Notes under the pieces: generated by a model
Databases searched by the model: none
Seen by the model: the letters and a program-made list of their open reading frames with translations, nothing else
What the model was told of the DNA's origin: nothing
NCBI GenBank assembly: GCA_017994835.1
Contig: JAGOKC010000005.1
Coordinates: 14,910-48,537, forward strand
Direction: 5' to 3'
DNA: 33,628 nucleotides
Source: Aquabacterium sp.
GTDB lineage: Bacteria > Pseudomonadota > Gammaproteobacteria > Burkholderiales > Burkholderiaceae_C
Program-made: the position numbers and the translations under genes
In this document: positions 19,768 to 27,942 of the stretch, one piece after another
Numbering within the stretch: the first letter of the stretch is position 1
Layout: each line of letters starts with the position of its first letter

Positions 19768-20523
19768 TCAGGGCGAATCCGGTTTTTTGGCGTCGCGCTC
19801 GTGGGCCTTCCACCAGGCAGCCTGGGCCAGGGCGGCACGCTCGCCAAGGGGCAAGGTTGGGTCTGTGTGCTGGGCCATGTAGTCATTGAGCGCCTGGGTG
19901 CGTTGCTCTTCTTCGCCAAACATGGCTTCGGCAACAGCTTCGCCAAAATGACGACGACGAACCTCACGCAAGACGTCGAACTCACGCAGCGCACCAGACA
20001 GAGTGAGCGGCTCCTCAGGCGGCAGTGCTGCCAGCGCCTGCTCCACCGCAGTCTGGTAGTGAACGTACTGGTTGTAGGTGTTGAGCAGATCCTGCCGTGC
20101 CTGGCCAGGCAATCCTTCTGCCAAGCCGGACAATGTCTGCAACACGGACGGTCCTTGGTAAAGCCCGAACACCAGTTCAAGGTCATGCCGGGTTTGGGCG
20201 TCGATCACCAGACGACCCTGCCCATCCGCACGAAACTTGGGGGGGCGGACCGATTTCAACGCCGACGGTGCGGCATCGCGCGAACCCGCAACGGCCATGG
20301 CGTTTTGCTCAATGTCTGGCCACCGTCCCCCGAATGGGTTCGACGATGGTGATGCGAGAGCCGCCGCGCTGGCTCCGGCCATGGGTGGTGCGGCAGGCTG
20401 TGCTGACGGATCAGCATCATGCAAAGCCCACCAAAGCAAGGGCAAGCTGGCGGCCAGCGCCAATGGCAGCCACCACCGCCACCTCAGTCGGGTCGTGCGC
20501 ACAATGGTCACCATGACCGCCAT
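19768..20523 (-). CDS. Lipase-specific foldase (Lif), short form
   Basis: This is a membrane-anchored periplasmic steric chaperone of the Lif family. A short basic N-terminus is followed by one membrane segment (WRWWLPLALAASLPLLWWAL), then an Ala/Pro-rich linker. The helical body has family-like segments: LVIDAQTRHDLELVFGLYQG in the position of the Lif RxxFDY motif, TYNQYVHYQ, and VRRRHFGEAVAEAMFGEEE. The length of about 250 residues is short against the usual 330-350. Start choice is uncertain: ATG at 20523 or 20514, or GTG at 20547, none with a clear ribosome-binding site. It lies at most 45 bases after the PETase-like hydrolase and is probably cotranscribed with it. That hydrolase is not a family I.1/I.2 lipase, the known Lif client, so its client is an inference. 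Confidence 0.78.
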   Translation of the reverse strand: MAVMVTIVRTTRLRWRWWLPLALAASLPLLWWALHDADPSAQPAAPPMAGASAAALASPSSNPFGGRWPDIEQNAMAVAGSRDAAPSALKSVRPPKFRADGQGRLVIDAQTRHDLELVFGLYQGPSVLQTLSGLAEGLPGQARQDLLNTYNQYVHYQTAVEQALAALPPEEPLTLSGALREFDVLREVRRRHFGEAVAEAMFGEEEQRTQALNDYMAQHTDPTLPLGERAALAQAAWWKAHERDAKKPDSP

Positions 20524-20567
20524 GACACAGGGCGATGGCCACGACACGCCCTGGTTTCAGCCATGCG

Positions 20568-21398
20568 TCAGAAAGGGCCGTTTGAAGTGAAGCTGGCCCA
20601 GTCAACCTGCGCTGCTGGCAGGAACGGGCTGTAGCGGGTGTCACCGTCAACGAAACGTTTGGTCCATGCGATGTTGGTATAGCTGATGGGCTCGACCACC
20701 TTGCCGCTGTAAACGGAGTGGTCAGCCCCCTCGATCACACCCAGCATCTTGCGCGTGCTCGCCGGGATTGCGTTGTAGAACTTTTGCGAATGACCTTTCA
20801 GCGAGGCGACGGAATCAGCCGTGCCTACGGTGATGGACGCAGGCATCACAATCTTGCTGATATCGGTGGTGCTGGTGTGCCAAGGTGCCCAGGCCAGCGC
20901 GGCCTTCAGCGCAGGCGTCTTGCCGGCTGCCTCCAGCGCCCCTCCTCCGCCCATCGACCAACCCGCCACGGCCATGCGCGTGGCGTCCATCTTGCCTGCC
21001 GCGGGGCCGGTCGTGAGTTGGGTGGTGGCTTGCAGTGCAGCCAGCAACTGTGTGGCACGGCTGCTGGGCCAATTGAACAGAGACTTGGTTTGAATGGTAA
21101 CCACCACGAAGCCGTGGGTGGCAAGACGACGACCCAGTTGCTGAATGGTGGTTTCAGCTGACACATAGCCAGGACACACAGCAATCACGGCGTAGGCACC
21201 TGGCGTGTTGGGCGAATACACCGTGGCCCGGCTGAAAGGCTTGCCAGAGCCAGACAAAGCTTGACTGGAAACTGCGTAGGGGCCATCAGCCTTGATGCCT
21301 TCCAGAGTTGGGTTGGGTCCGTTCTGGACAGCGTGCGCGGCACCCGTCAAGGTGAAGGAAGCGATCAGCAGTGCCCTGCCATATGTGGACAACGTCAT
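20568..21398 (-). CDS. Secreted polyesterase/cutinase-like alpha/beta hydrolase (PETase-like family)
   Basis: This is a 276-residue exported serine hydrolase with a signal peptide at 1-23 (cleavage after AHA). It resembles the dienelactone-hydrolase-like polyesterase/cutinase family that includes Ideonella PETase. From memory of that protein, the catalytic triad is S148 (GWSMGGGG), D195 (GTADSVAS) and H227 (GADHSVY). Y78 (PGYVS) is the oxyanion residue, W147 and M149 flank the serine, and W173 (APWHTS) matches PETase W185. S228 matches PETase S238, while H203 stands at the position of PETase S214. The family motif DTRYSPFL is at 253-260. The only cysteine is C75, so neither the PETase-specific nor the C-terminal cutinase disulfide can form. 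AGGGG precedes the ATG. The likely substrates are polyesters or short-chain esters; PET activity is not shown. Confidence 0.88.
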   Translation of the reverse strand: MTLSTYGRALLIASFTLTGAAHAVQNGPNPTLEGIKADGPYAVSSQALSGSGKPFSRATVYSPNTPGAYAVIAVCPGYVSAETTIQQLGRRLATHGFVVVTIQTKSLFNWPSSRATQLLAALQATTQLTTGPAAGKMDATRMAVAGWSMGGGGALEAAGKTPALKAALAWAPWHTSTTDISKIVMPASITVGTADSVASLKGHSQKFYNAIPASTRKMLGVIEGADHSVYSGKVVEPISYTNIAWTKRFVDGDTRYSPFLPAAQVDWASFTSNGPF

Positions 21399-21562
21399 TG
21401 TGAACCCCTGCGAAGTTGGTTAAACGGAAGCTGTGCCGACTGTATGGCTGGCATCAACTGTGACCACTGGGGTTTCCACGCAAGGTGCGCGGTTGGGTTC
21501 GTGTAATCGCCCTGCAGTAAGGGTCAGGCAACATTGACGTACGGCCGCCATTTCAAAATATG

Positions 21563-21588
21563 AAAAAACCCCGGCAAACCGGGGTTTT
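21563..21588. terminator. Intrinsic terminator after gltA (T-run on both strands)
   Basis: AAAACCCCGG (21565-21574) pairs with CCGGGGTTTT (21579-21588) around a CAAA loop. On the minus strand it is followed by TTTTTT (21568-21563). It lies 50 bases after the gltA stop. It separates gltA from the PETase-like gene, whose promoter must lie in 21399-21562, where I see no convincing -35/-10 pair. Confidence 0.88.
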
Positions 21589-21638
21589 GAAGGGTGTCAG
21601 CGCCGGCAGAAGCACGGCACGTGCGTCGGGTCAGCGCA

Positions 21639-22949
21639 TCAACGGGTCGCGATGGGCTTGACGTCGCGCTTTTCAGCGCCAACAAACAGTTGACGGGGAC
21701 GACCGATCTTGTACTCAGGGTCGCCGATCATTTCGTTCAGCTGAGCGATCCAGCCGACGGTACGTGCCAGGGCAAAGATGGCGGTGAACAGCTGCACGGG
21801 GATGCCGATGGCGCGCTGGACGATGCCGGAGTAGAAGTCGACGTTCGGGTACAGCTTGCGCGACACGAAGTAGTCGTCTTCCAGAGCGATCTTTTCCAGG
21901 GCCATGGCCAGCTTGAACAGCGGGTCGTTTTGCAGGCCCAGCTCGTTCAGCACCTCGTGGCAGGTTTCGCGCATCAGCTTGGCGCGCGGGTCGTAGTTCT
22001 TGTACACGCGGTGACCAAAGCCCATCAGCTTGGTGCCGGAGTTCTTGTCCTTGACCTCGGCGATGAACTCGCCGATCTTCTCGACACCGCCCTTGCGCTG
22101 GATTTCTTCCAGCATGTTGAGCGCAGCTTCGTTGGCACCACCGTGAGCAGGACCCCACAGGCAGGCCACGCCAGCAGCAATGGCCGCAAACGGGTTGGTG
22201 CCGGACGAGCCGCACAGACGCACGGTCGAGGTGGAGGCGTTTTGCTCGTGGTCAGCGTGCAGGATGAAGATGCGGTCCATGGCGCGAACCAGGACTTCGT
22301 TGACCTTGTAGTCTTCGCAAGGCGTGGCGAACATCATGCGCATGAAGTTCTCGGTGTACGAGAGGTCGTTGCGCGGGTAGATGTAAGGCTGGCCGACCGA
22401 GTACTTGTACGCCATGGCCACCAGGGTGGGCATCTTGGCGATCAGGCGAATGGCCGCGATCTGACGGTGCTCGGGGTTATTGATGTCGGTGCTGTCGTGG
22501 TAGAAAGCCGACAGGGCACCCACCAGACCGGTCATGACGGCCATCGGGTGAGCATCACGGCGGAAGCCACGCAGGAAGAACTGCATCTGCTCGTTCACCA
22601 TGGTGTGCTGCGACACCAGGTTGGAGAACTCGCCCTTTTGCTGCACATTGGGCAACTCGCCGTTCAGCAGCAAGTAGCAGGTTTCCAGAAAATCGCAGTT
22701 GGTGGCCAGCTGCTCAATGGGGTAGCCACGATACAGCAACTCGCCCTTGTCACCATCGATGTAGGTGATCTTGGAGTTGCACGATGCAGTGGACAGGAAG
22801 CCGGGGTCATAGGTGAACTTGCCGGTCTGGCCGTACAGCTTGCGGATGTCAATCACATCCGGGCCGACAGAACCCTTGTAGATGGGCAATTCCATGCTGG
22901 GGCTGCCGTCAGAGAACGACAGGGTGGCTTTCACGTCGGACGGGGTCAT
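21639..22949 (-). CDS. gltA: Citrate synthase (type II)
   Basis: This enzyme condenses oxaloacetate with acetyl-CoA at the entry to the TCA cycle. The catalytic residues of the hexameric Gram-negative type are H269 (GPAHGGANE), H313 (GFGHRVYK) and D371 (NVDFYSG). The frame is open to 23066, but the ATG at 22949 with AGGAG upstream gives [12 protein letters not shown] and 436 residues, the usual form. A GATAAT (23022-23017) in the gap after sdhE could be a -10, but its -35 is poor, so transcription from sdh is also possible. A terminator follows. Confidence 0.97.
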   Translation of the reverse strand: MTPSDVKATLSFSDGSPSMELPIYKGSVGPDVIDIRKLYGQTGKFTYDPGFLSTASCNSKITYIDGDKGELLYRGYPIEQLATNCDFLETCYLLLNGELPNVQQKGEFSNLVSQHTMVNEQMQFFLRGFRRDAHPMAVMTGLVGALSAFYHDSTDINNPEHRQIAAIRLIAKMPTLVAMAYKYSVGQPYIYPRNDLSYTENFMRMMFATPCEDYKVNEVLVRAMDRIFILHADHEQNASTSTVRLCGSSGTNPFAAIAAGVACLWGPAHGGANEAALNMLEEIQRKGGVEKIGEFIAEVKDKNSGTKLMGFGHRVYKNYDPRAKLMRETCHEVLNELGLQNDPLFKLAMALEKIALEDDYFVSRKLYPNVDFYSGIVQRAIGIPVQLFTAIFALARTVGWIAQLNEMIGDPEYKIGRPRQLFVGAEKRDVKPIATR

Positions 22950-23072
22950 GAGCACTCCTAAGGGATCGGTCTTGTTTGGAAAGAAGTCTTGGACTGGGCG
23001 GGTTGCCGAGTCCGGATTATCGGTTCTTGCTGGAGTCTCGACGCCGGGTGGGTGCCGAAAATCCAATTGGAA

Positions 23073-23363
23073 CTACGCCTTGTTCACTCGCATCATGGAC
23101 AGAACCTGTACGACTTCCGGCTTGGTGAGATCGCCTTCAGGCTCTTTGCGAGCCAGCAGGAGATCCAGCAGGTCATTGTCAGACAGGTCCATCAACTCAA
23201 GCAAGCCCTGCACCAAAGGCGTGGTCAGGTTGTCGCCGTAACGCTCGAAAAACTTGTCAATGAACAAGTCGTTTTCGAGCAGACCCCGACGGCAGCGCCA
23301 GCGAAGCCGACGCAGCACATCCGGGTCAGGTGTGAGATCGGCAGGGACAGGAGCTTGAGTCAT
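23073..23363 (-). CDS. sdhE: SdhE/CptB-type FAD assembly factor for succinate dehydrogenase
   Basis: This small soluble protein of 96 residues promotes covalent attachment of FAD to SdhA. The diagnostic RGxxE motif is RGLLE at 26-30, inside LRWRCRRGLLENDLFIDKFF. The later segment LMDLSDNDLLDLLLARKEP matches the family five-helix bundle. The gene lies 48 bases after sdhB and before gltA, so chaperone and client are in one operon. Confidence 0.93.
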   Translation of the reverse strand: MTQAPVPADLTPDPDVLRRLRWRCRRGLLENDLFIDKFFERYGDNLTTPLVQGLLELMDLSDNDLLDLLLARKEPEGDLTKPEVVQVLSMMRVNKA

Positions 23364-23411
23364 CGGGGCAGGCGCAAACGCAGACAGTTCAGGGACATCA
23401 GATCGACAGAA

Positions 23412-24119
23412 TCAAACGGCACGCTTGACCATCATTTCCTTGATCTTGGCAATGGCCTTCGTGGGGTTGAGACCCTTCGGGCACACGTCCACGCAGTTCA
23501 TGATGGTGTGGCAGCGGAACAGCCGGTACGGATCTTCCAGGTTGTCCAGGCGCGCGGCGGTGGCCTCATCGCGGCTGTCGGCCAGGAAGCGATAGGCCTG
23601 GAGCAGACCGGCGGGGCCGACGAACTTGTCAGGATTCCACCAGAAGCTGGGGCAGCTCGTGGAGCAGCTGGCACACAGAATGCACTCGTACAGGCCGTCC
23701 AGCTCTTCACGCTCTTCCGGCGACTGCAGACGCTCCTTGTCGGGCGGAGGCGTGTCGTTGATGAGGTAGGGCTTGATGGAGTCGTACTGCTTGAAGAACT
23801 GCGTCATGTCCACGATCAGATCGCGGATGACGGGCAGACCTGGCAACGGTTTCAGCACGATTTTCTCGGGCAAGGTGCGCATGTTGGTCAGGCAGGCCAG
23901 ACCATTCTTGCCGTTGATGTTCATGGAGTCGGAGCCGCACACGCCTTCACGGCAGGAGCGACGGAACGACAGGGTGGGATCGACGGCCTTGAGCTTGACC
24001 AGGGCGTCCAGCAGCATGCGTTCGTTGCCGTCGAGTTCGATCTCGATGGTCTGCATGTAGGGCTTGGCGTCCTTGTCTGGATCGTAGCGGTAGATCTGGA
24101 AAATGCGCTTTTGGCTCAT
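23412..24119 (-). CDS. sdhB: Succinate dehydrogenase iron-sulfur subunit
   Basis: This is the electron-transfer subunit of complex II. [2Fe-2S] ligands are C56, C61, D64 and C76 (CREGVCGSD...LAC), with aspartate as one ligand as in E. coli SdhB. The [4Fe-4S] site is [12 protein letters not shown], and the [3Fe-4S] site is [17 protein letters not shown]. The 235-residue length is normal. The start at 24119 lies 30 bases after the sdhA stop. Confidence 0.97.
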   Translation of the reverse strand: MSQKRIFQIYRYDPDKDAKPYMQTIEIELDGNERMLLDALVKLKAVDPTLSFRRSCREGVCGSDSMNINGKNGLACLTNMRTLPEKIVLKPLPGLPVIRDLIVDMTQFFKQYDSIKPYLINDTPPPDKERLQSPEEREELDGLYECILCASCSTSCPSFWWNPDKFVGPAGLLQAYRFLADSRDEATAARLDNLEDPYRLFRCHTIMNCVDVCPKGLNPTKAIAKIKEMMVKRAV

Positions 24120-24149
24120 GATGAATTCCTCAATGCTGGATCGCTTCGA

Positions 24150-25925
24150 TCAGAAAGTGCGGGCCTTGGGAGGCACAGACTCGACGGTCAGCGGTGTCAG
24201 GTTCACGGGCTTGTAGTCGAGGCGATTGCCCTCGGAGTACCACAGCGAGTGCTTCATCCAGTTGACGTCGTCGCGGGCAGGATAGTCGTTGTGGGCGTGT
24301 GCGCCACGGCTTTCCGGACGGGCTGCAGCGGCCACGATGGTGGCTTGTGCGGCTTCGATCAGGTTGTCAACTTCGAGCGCTTCGATGCGGGCGGTGTTGA
24401 AGACCTTGGAGTTGTCCTTCAAGCCGATGTTCTTGACGCGCTCACGCACGGCTGCGATCTTCTTGACGCCTTCGTCCATGATGGCTTGCGTGCGGAACAC
24501 GCCAGCGTGGGTCTGCATGGTCGAGCGCATGTCGTTGGCCACGTCCTGGGCATATTCGCCGTTGCGTGCGTTGTCCAGGCGAGCCAGACGCGACAGCGTG
24601 TAATCAGCAGCGTCCTTGGGCAGGGGCTTGTGATTTTTGGACTTGAGGTTGAAATCAACGATGTGATTGCCTGCAGCACGACCGAACACGACCAGGTCGA
24701 GCAGCGAGTTGGTGCCGAGACGGTTGGCACCGTGCACCGACACACAGGAGCATTCACCGACGGCGTACAGGCCGTTGATGACCTCGTTGGGCTTGCCGTT
24801 ACCTGGCACCACAACCTGGCCGTGAACGTTGGTGGGGATACCGCCCATCTGGTAGTGGATGGTGGGAACGACAGGAATCGGCTCTTTGGTGATGTCGACG
24901 TTGGCGAAGTTGTGGCCAATCTCATACACCGAAGGCAGGCGCTTCATGATGGTTTCAGCGCCCAGGTGTGTCATGTCCAGCAGGACGTAGTCACCATTGG
25001 GACCGCAGCCACGGCCTTCCTTGATTTCCTGGTCCATGGAGCGGGACACGAAGTCGCGCGGGGCCAGATCCTTCAGGGTGGGAGCGTAACGCTCCATGAA
25101 ACGCTCGCCCTTGCTGTTGCGCAGGATCGCGCCTTCGCCACGGCAGCCTTCAGTCAGCAGCACGCCCGCGCCGGCCACGCCGGTGGGGTGGAACTGCCAG
25201 AACTCCATGTCTTCAAGCGGGATGCCAGCGCGCGCGGCCATGCCGAGACCGTCGCCGGTGTTGATGAAGGCGTTGGTGGAAGCCTGGTAGATGCGGCCTG
25301 CGCCACCGGTGGCGAACAGCACGGTTTTGGCGTGCAGGACGTGCACGTCGCCGGTTTCCATTTCCAGGGCGGTCACGCCCACCACGTCGCCTTCGGCATC
25401 GCGGATGAGGTCGAGGGCCATCCATTCCACGAAGAACTGGGTGCGGGCCTTGACGTTTTGCTGGTACAGGGTGTGCAGCAGGGCATGGCCGGTACGGTCA
25501 GCAGCAGCGCAGGCGCGTTGCACGGGCTTTTCACCGTAGTTGGCGGTGTGGCCGCCGAACGGACGCTGGTAGATGGTGCCGTCGGCGTTGCGGTCGAACG
25601 GCATGCCGAAGTGTTCCAGCTCGTACACCACCTTGGGTGCTTCACGGCACATGAACTCGATGGCATCCTGGTCGCCCAGCCAGTCAGAGCCCTTGACCGT
25701 GTCAAAGAAGTGGTAGTGCCAGTTGTCTTCGGCCATGTTGCCCAGCGAGGCACCGATACCACCTTGCGCAGCCACGGTGTGCGAGCGGGTGGGGAAGACT
25801 TTGGACAGCACGGCCACATTCAGGCCGGCCAGAGCGAGTTGCAGCGACGCCCGCATGCCGGAGCCGCCGGCTCCGACGATCACGACGTCAAATTTGCGGG
25901 TAGGAAGAGATGAGGTAGCGGTCAT
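24150..25925 (-). CDS. sdhA: Succinate dehydrogenase flavoprotein subunit
   Basis: This is the catalytic subunit of complex II, oxidising succinate to fumarate. The dinucleotide-binding loop is VVIVGAGGSGMRA (14-26). The covalent FAD site is H49 in TRSHTVAAQGG. WQFHPTGVAGAG, and the arginine-bearing segment near HYQMGGIPTN, are active-site regions. GANRLGTNSLLDLVVFGRAAG is the family signature near residue 400. The 591-residue length is normal. The ATG at 25925 follows the sdhD stop by three bases. Confidence 0.98.
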   Translation of the reverse strand: MTATSSLPTRKFDVVIVGAGGSGMRASLQLALAGLNVAVLSKVFPTRSHTVAAQGGIGASLGNMAEDNWHYHFFDTVKGSDWLGDQDAIEFMCREAPKVVYELEHFGMPFDRNADGTIYQRPFGGHTANYGEKPVQRACAAADRTGHALLHTLYQQNVKARTQFFVEWMALDLIRDAEGDVVGVTALEMETGDVHVLHAKTVLFATGGAGRIYQASTNAFINTGDGLGMAARAGIPLEDMEFWQFHPTGVAGAGVLLTEGCRGEGAILRNSKGERFMERYAPTLKDLAPRDFVSRSMDQEIKEGRGCGPNGDYVLLDMTHLGAETIMKRLPSVYEIGHNFANVDITKEPIPVVPTIHYQMGGIPTNVHGQVVVPGNGKPNEVINGLYAVGECSCVSVHGANRLGTNSLLDLVVFGRAAGNHIVDFNLKSKNHKPLPKDAADYTLSRLARLDNARNGEYAQDVANDMRSTMQTHAGVFRTQAIMDEGVKKIAAVRERVKNIGLKDNSKVFNTARIEALEVDNLIEAAQATIVAAAARPESRGAHAHNDYPARDDVNWMKHSLWYSEGNRLDYKPVNLTPLTVESVPPKARTF

Positions 25926-25928
25926 TTT

Positions 25929-26291
25929 TTACAGTCTCCACAGCACTTGGATGGCCCAACCGGCACAGCCCACGAGCCACACGATGGCAAATACTTGCAG
26001 GCTCAGGCGAATGCTGACCGGCTTGATGTAGTCCATGAAGATGTCGCGCACGCCCACCCACACGTGGTAGAGCATGGCGATGATGACCACGAAGGTCAGC
26101 GTCTTCATCCACTGCGACGAGAAGATGCCCGCCCAGCTGTCGTAGCCCAGAGGGCCGCCAAAGATGACCTGGGCCAGCAGCACGATGGTGAACAAGGCCA
26201 TCAGCACGGCGGTGATGCGCTGCGCCAGCCAGTCGCGCACGCCGTAGCTTGCACCGGTGACGATGCGCTTGGTTCCGTAGTTTTGAGACAT
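25929..26291 (-). CDS. sdhD: Succinate dehydrogenase membrane anchor subunit
   Basis: This 120-residue subunit has three membrane segments (about 26-45, 63-82 and 93-115). H76 in MLYHVWVGVRD is the expected heme b ligand. D87 and Y88 in MDYIKP match the quinone-site Asp-Tyr pair of E. coli SdhD. With SdhC it anchors SdhAB and forms the ubiquinone site. It sits between sdhC and sdhA. Confidence 0.95.
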   Translation of the reverse strand: MSQNYGTKRIVTGASYGVRDWLAQRITAVLMALFTIVLLAQVIFGGPLGYDSWAGIFSSQWMKTLTFVVIIAMLYHVWVGVRDIFMDYIKPVSIRLSLQVFAIVWLVGCAGWAIQVLWRL

Positions 26292-26322
26292 GGTTGTGTT
26301 TCCTGCAATCGGGACTTGAAGA

Positions 26323-26760
26323 TCAGAACAGGCCGAAAAGCTTGGCAGCCAGAACGAGCGTCAGACCGGTGCTGAGCACGATGGTGACGACAGCGGTGGA
26401 CTGACCTGTCTGCTTGGAGTAGGAGTGCGTCACTTCCATCAGCAGGTGGCGAACACCGGCGATGAAGTGAACCAGATAGCCCCAGATCAGGCCCAGGGCC
26501 ATGAGCTTGAAGAACCAGCCGGGAATGGCTCCGTCGGCGCAACCGGCGGTGAACACCGAGGTGAATTCTTCGTAGGAGATCTCCGACGTCACGCTGGTGT
26601 CGAACATCCAGATGAAGAAGGGCATCAACAGGAACATCAGTGCGCCGCTGATGCGGTGCAGGATCGAGACGATGCCTGCCAGAGGCAACCGATACTTGAC
26701 GATGTCCGTCACGTGTATGTTCCGGTAGACGGGGCGTGGGGTTTTCGCGTTGTCAGCCAT
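26323..26760 (-). CDS. sdhC: Succinate dehydrogenase cytochrome b556 subunit
   Basis: This 145-residue subunit has three membrane segments. S32 and R36 in SILHRISG are the expected quinone-site residues, and H98 in LVHFIAGVRH is the heme b ligand by comparison with E. coli S27, R31 and H84. It is the first gene of sdhCDAB-sdhE-gltA. The 145-base gap upstream to the GntR gene holds two inverted repeats and a possible -10, so the operon promoter is probably there. Confidence 0.95.
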   Translation of the reverse strand: MADNAKTPRPVYRNIHVTDIVKYRLPLAGIVSILHRISGALMFLLMPFFIWMFDTSVTSEISYEEFTSVFTAGCADGAIPGWFFKLMALGLIWGYLVHFIAGVRHLLMEVTHSYSKQTGQSTAVVTIVLSTGLTLVLAAKLFGLF

Positions 26761-26806
26761 GTTGTTTGGGCTCCTGCCGAGCGTCAGAAATCTGTCAAAA
26801 GGAAAC

Positions 26807-26872
26807 GGGGATTTTAGGGCAATCCCCAGCCCGACATTTCACACCGTCACGTGCCAACCTGAGTCAGGCACG
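26807..26872 (-). promoter_or_regulatory. Candidate sdh promoter region with two inverted repeats
   Basis: GGGGATT (26807-26813) pairs with AATCCCC (26821-26827). This repeat overlaps TAAAAT (26816-26811 on the minus strand), a possible -10 about 50 bases before sdhC, with only a weak -35. Further upstream CGTGCC (26850-26855) and GGCACG (26867-26872) form a second repeat with an 11-base spacer. Neither has a T-run. They may be operators. Confidence 0.35.
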
Positions 26873-26905
26873 CAACAAGGCGCAAAAAATGGTCCGAACT
26901 GTCTG

Positions 26906-27673
26906 TCAACTCAGCTCGTTTCGATAGTAGTGGCGGTCAGTTCGGTAGAGCCCTCGACGCAATTCGACTGGCTGATCACCATAGGTGAATGACAGTCGCT
27001 CCACGCTCAAAAGGGCACTGCCGACTTCGATTTGCAGCAGAGATGCCACCGCCGCATCAGCGACGACGGCACGGATTTTTTCTTCAGCACGGATCATGCG
27101 CACGCCGAATTCTGTCTCGAACAGGCCGTACATGGGCCCCTGATACTGACTCAGGCGGTCAGCGGTCAGGCCTTTGAAGAGGTGACCAGGTAGCCAGATG
27201 TCATCTAGCACGACGGGCTGACCAGCGAAATGCAACACCCGGCGCACTTCGACCACCATGTCACCAGACTTGAGTTGCAGCGCGCGCGCCACATCGGCCG
27301 GAGCACGCAGGCGACGGCAATCCAGGAATTCACGACGTGAGGCGTCGGGGGACTGGTCGGGATGATCGGGGGCGAGGCGAAGGAAGCGGTATTGGACCTG
27401 CTCTTCGGCATGTGTGGCGACAAACGTGCCTTTGCCCTGCCGACGCATGAGGAGGTTTTCAGCCGCGAGTTCGTCAACCGCCTTGCGCACCGTGCCCTGG
27501 CTGACTTTGAAACGGGCTGCCAGTTCAAGCTCGCTGGGGATGGCTTCACCGGGACGCCACTCGCCAGCCTGCAGGCTGCGCAGAATCAACACCTTGATCT
27601 GCTGGTAGAGCGGGCTGAAGGAGGGTCCGGCTGCACCTGCGCCCACGTCCGCCGACATCAGCGTGTCAGACAT
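26906..27673 (-). CDS. GntR/HutC-family transcriptional regulator
   Basis: This is a ligand-responsive repressor or activator of about 255 residues. The N-terminal winged helix-turn-helix begins LYQQIKVLILRSLQAGEW and contains IPSELELAARFKVSQGTVRKA and RRQGKGTFV. A UTRA effector domain fills the rest, with DIWLPGHLFKGL and the terminal LSVERLSFTYGDQPVELRRG segment. The frame runs up to a GTG at 27811, but that extension covers a 15-bp inverted repeat and has no domain character. I therefore use the ATG at 27673, which has no good ribosome-binding site; the ATG at 27658 is another option. The gene lies between sdhC and the divergent mdh, so control of TCA-cycle genes and itself is likely. Confidence 0.85.
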   Translation of the reverse strand: MSDTLMSADVGAGAAGPSFSPLYQQIKVLILRSLQAGEWRPGEAIPSELELAARFKVSQGTVRKAVDELAAENLLMRRQGKGTFVATHAEEQVQYRFLRLAPDHPDQSPDASRREFLDCRRLRAPADVARALQLKSGDMVVEVRRVLHFAGQPVVLDDIWLPGHLFKGLTADRLSQYQGPMYGLFETEFGVRMIRAEEKIRAVVADAAVASLLQIEVGSALLSVERLSFTYGDQPVELRRGLYRTDRHYYRNELS

Positions 27674-27742
27674 GGAAGAAGTAGGCGGAGGGGTCACCAC
27701 AGCGTCGAGGTCTCGGTTATCGATCGGGGTATGATCGCGAAT

Positions 27743-27782
27743 TGGCGTACGGCCAGCATGGATGAACGCTGGCCGTACGCCA
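27743..27782. repeat. 15-bp perfect inverted repeat upstream of gntR
   Basis: TGGCGTACGGCCAGC (27743-27757) and GCTGGCCGTACGCCA (27768-27782) are exact reverse complements, separated by 10 bases. There is no T-run on either side. It lies between the preferred gntR start and the palindrome at 27824-27843, so in a gntR transcript it would form a very stable leader hairpin. Confidence 0.75.
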
Positions 27783-27823
27783 TTGCACCACAACTGCCAG
27801 CCAATGTCCACAAGTAGCTAAAA

Positions 27824-27843
27824 GATATCTTATATAAGACATC
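27824..27843. promoter_or_regulatory. Palindromic operator candidate in the gntR-mdh region
   Basis: The 12-bp perfect palindrome TCTTATATAAGA (27828-27839) extends to 20 bp, GAT-A-core-C-ATC, with a single mismatched pair. It contains TATAAG, which on the minus strand is a good gntR -10 lying 16 bases from TTACCA. Binding here would block gntR transcription and could affect mdh, which starts 100 bases away. I see no copy upstream of sdhC or gltA. Confidence 0.65.
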
Positions 27844-27942
27844 AGACCCTTGGTAAAGCGCGGTGATCTGTGCATACACGGCTGCGCGACGCTACACTCG
27901 TGGGTTTTCCATTAAACCGCCCTCACTCTTTCGGAGTTGCAT

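Noticed and set aside
22989..25913. 974-codon open frame on the plus strand antisense to sdhB and sdhA
   Set aside because: It mirrors the third-position G+C bias of the real sdh genes, has low-complexity His/Val/Gln-rich composition and no domain, while the opposite strand holds complete, conserved proteins.
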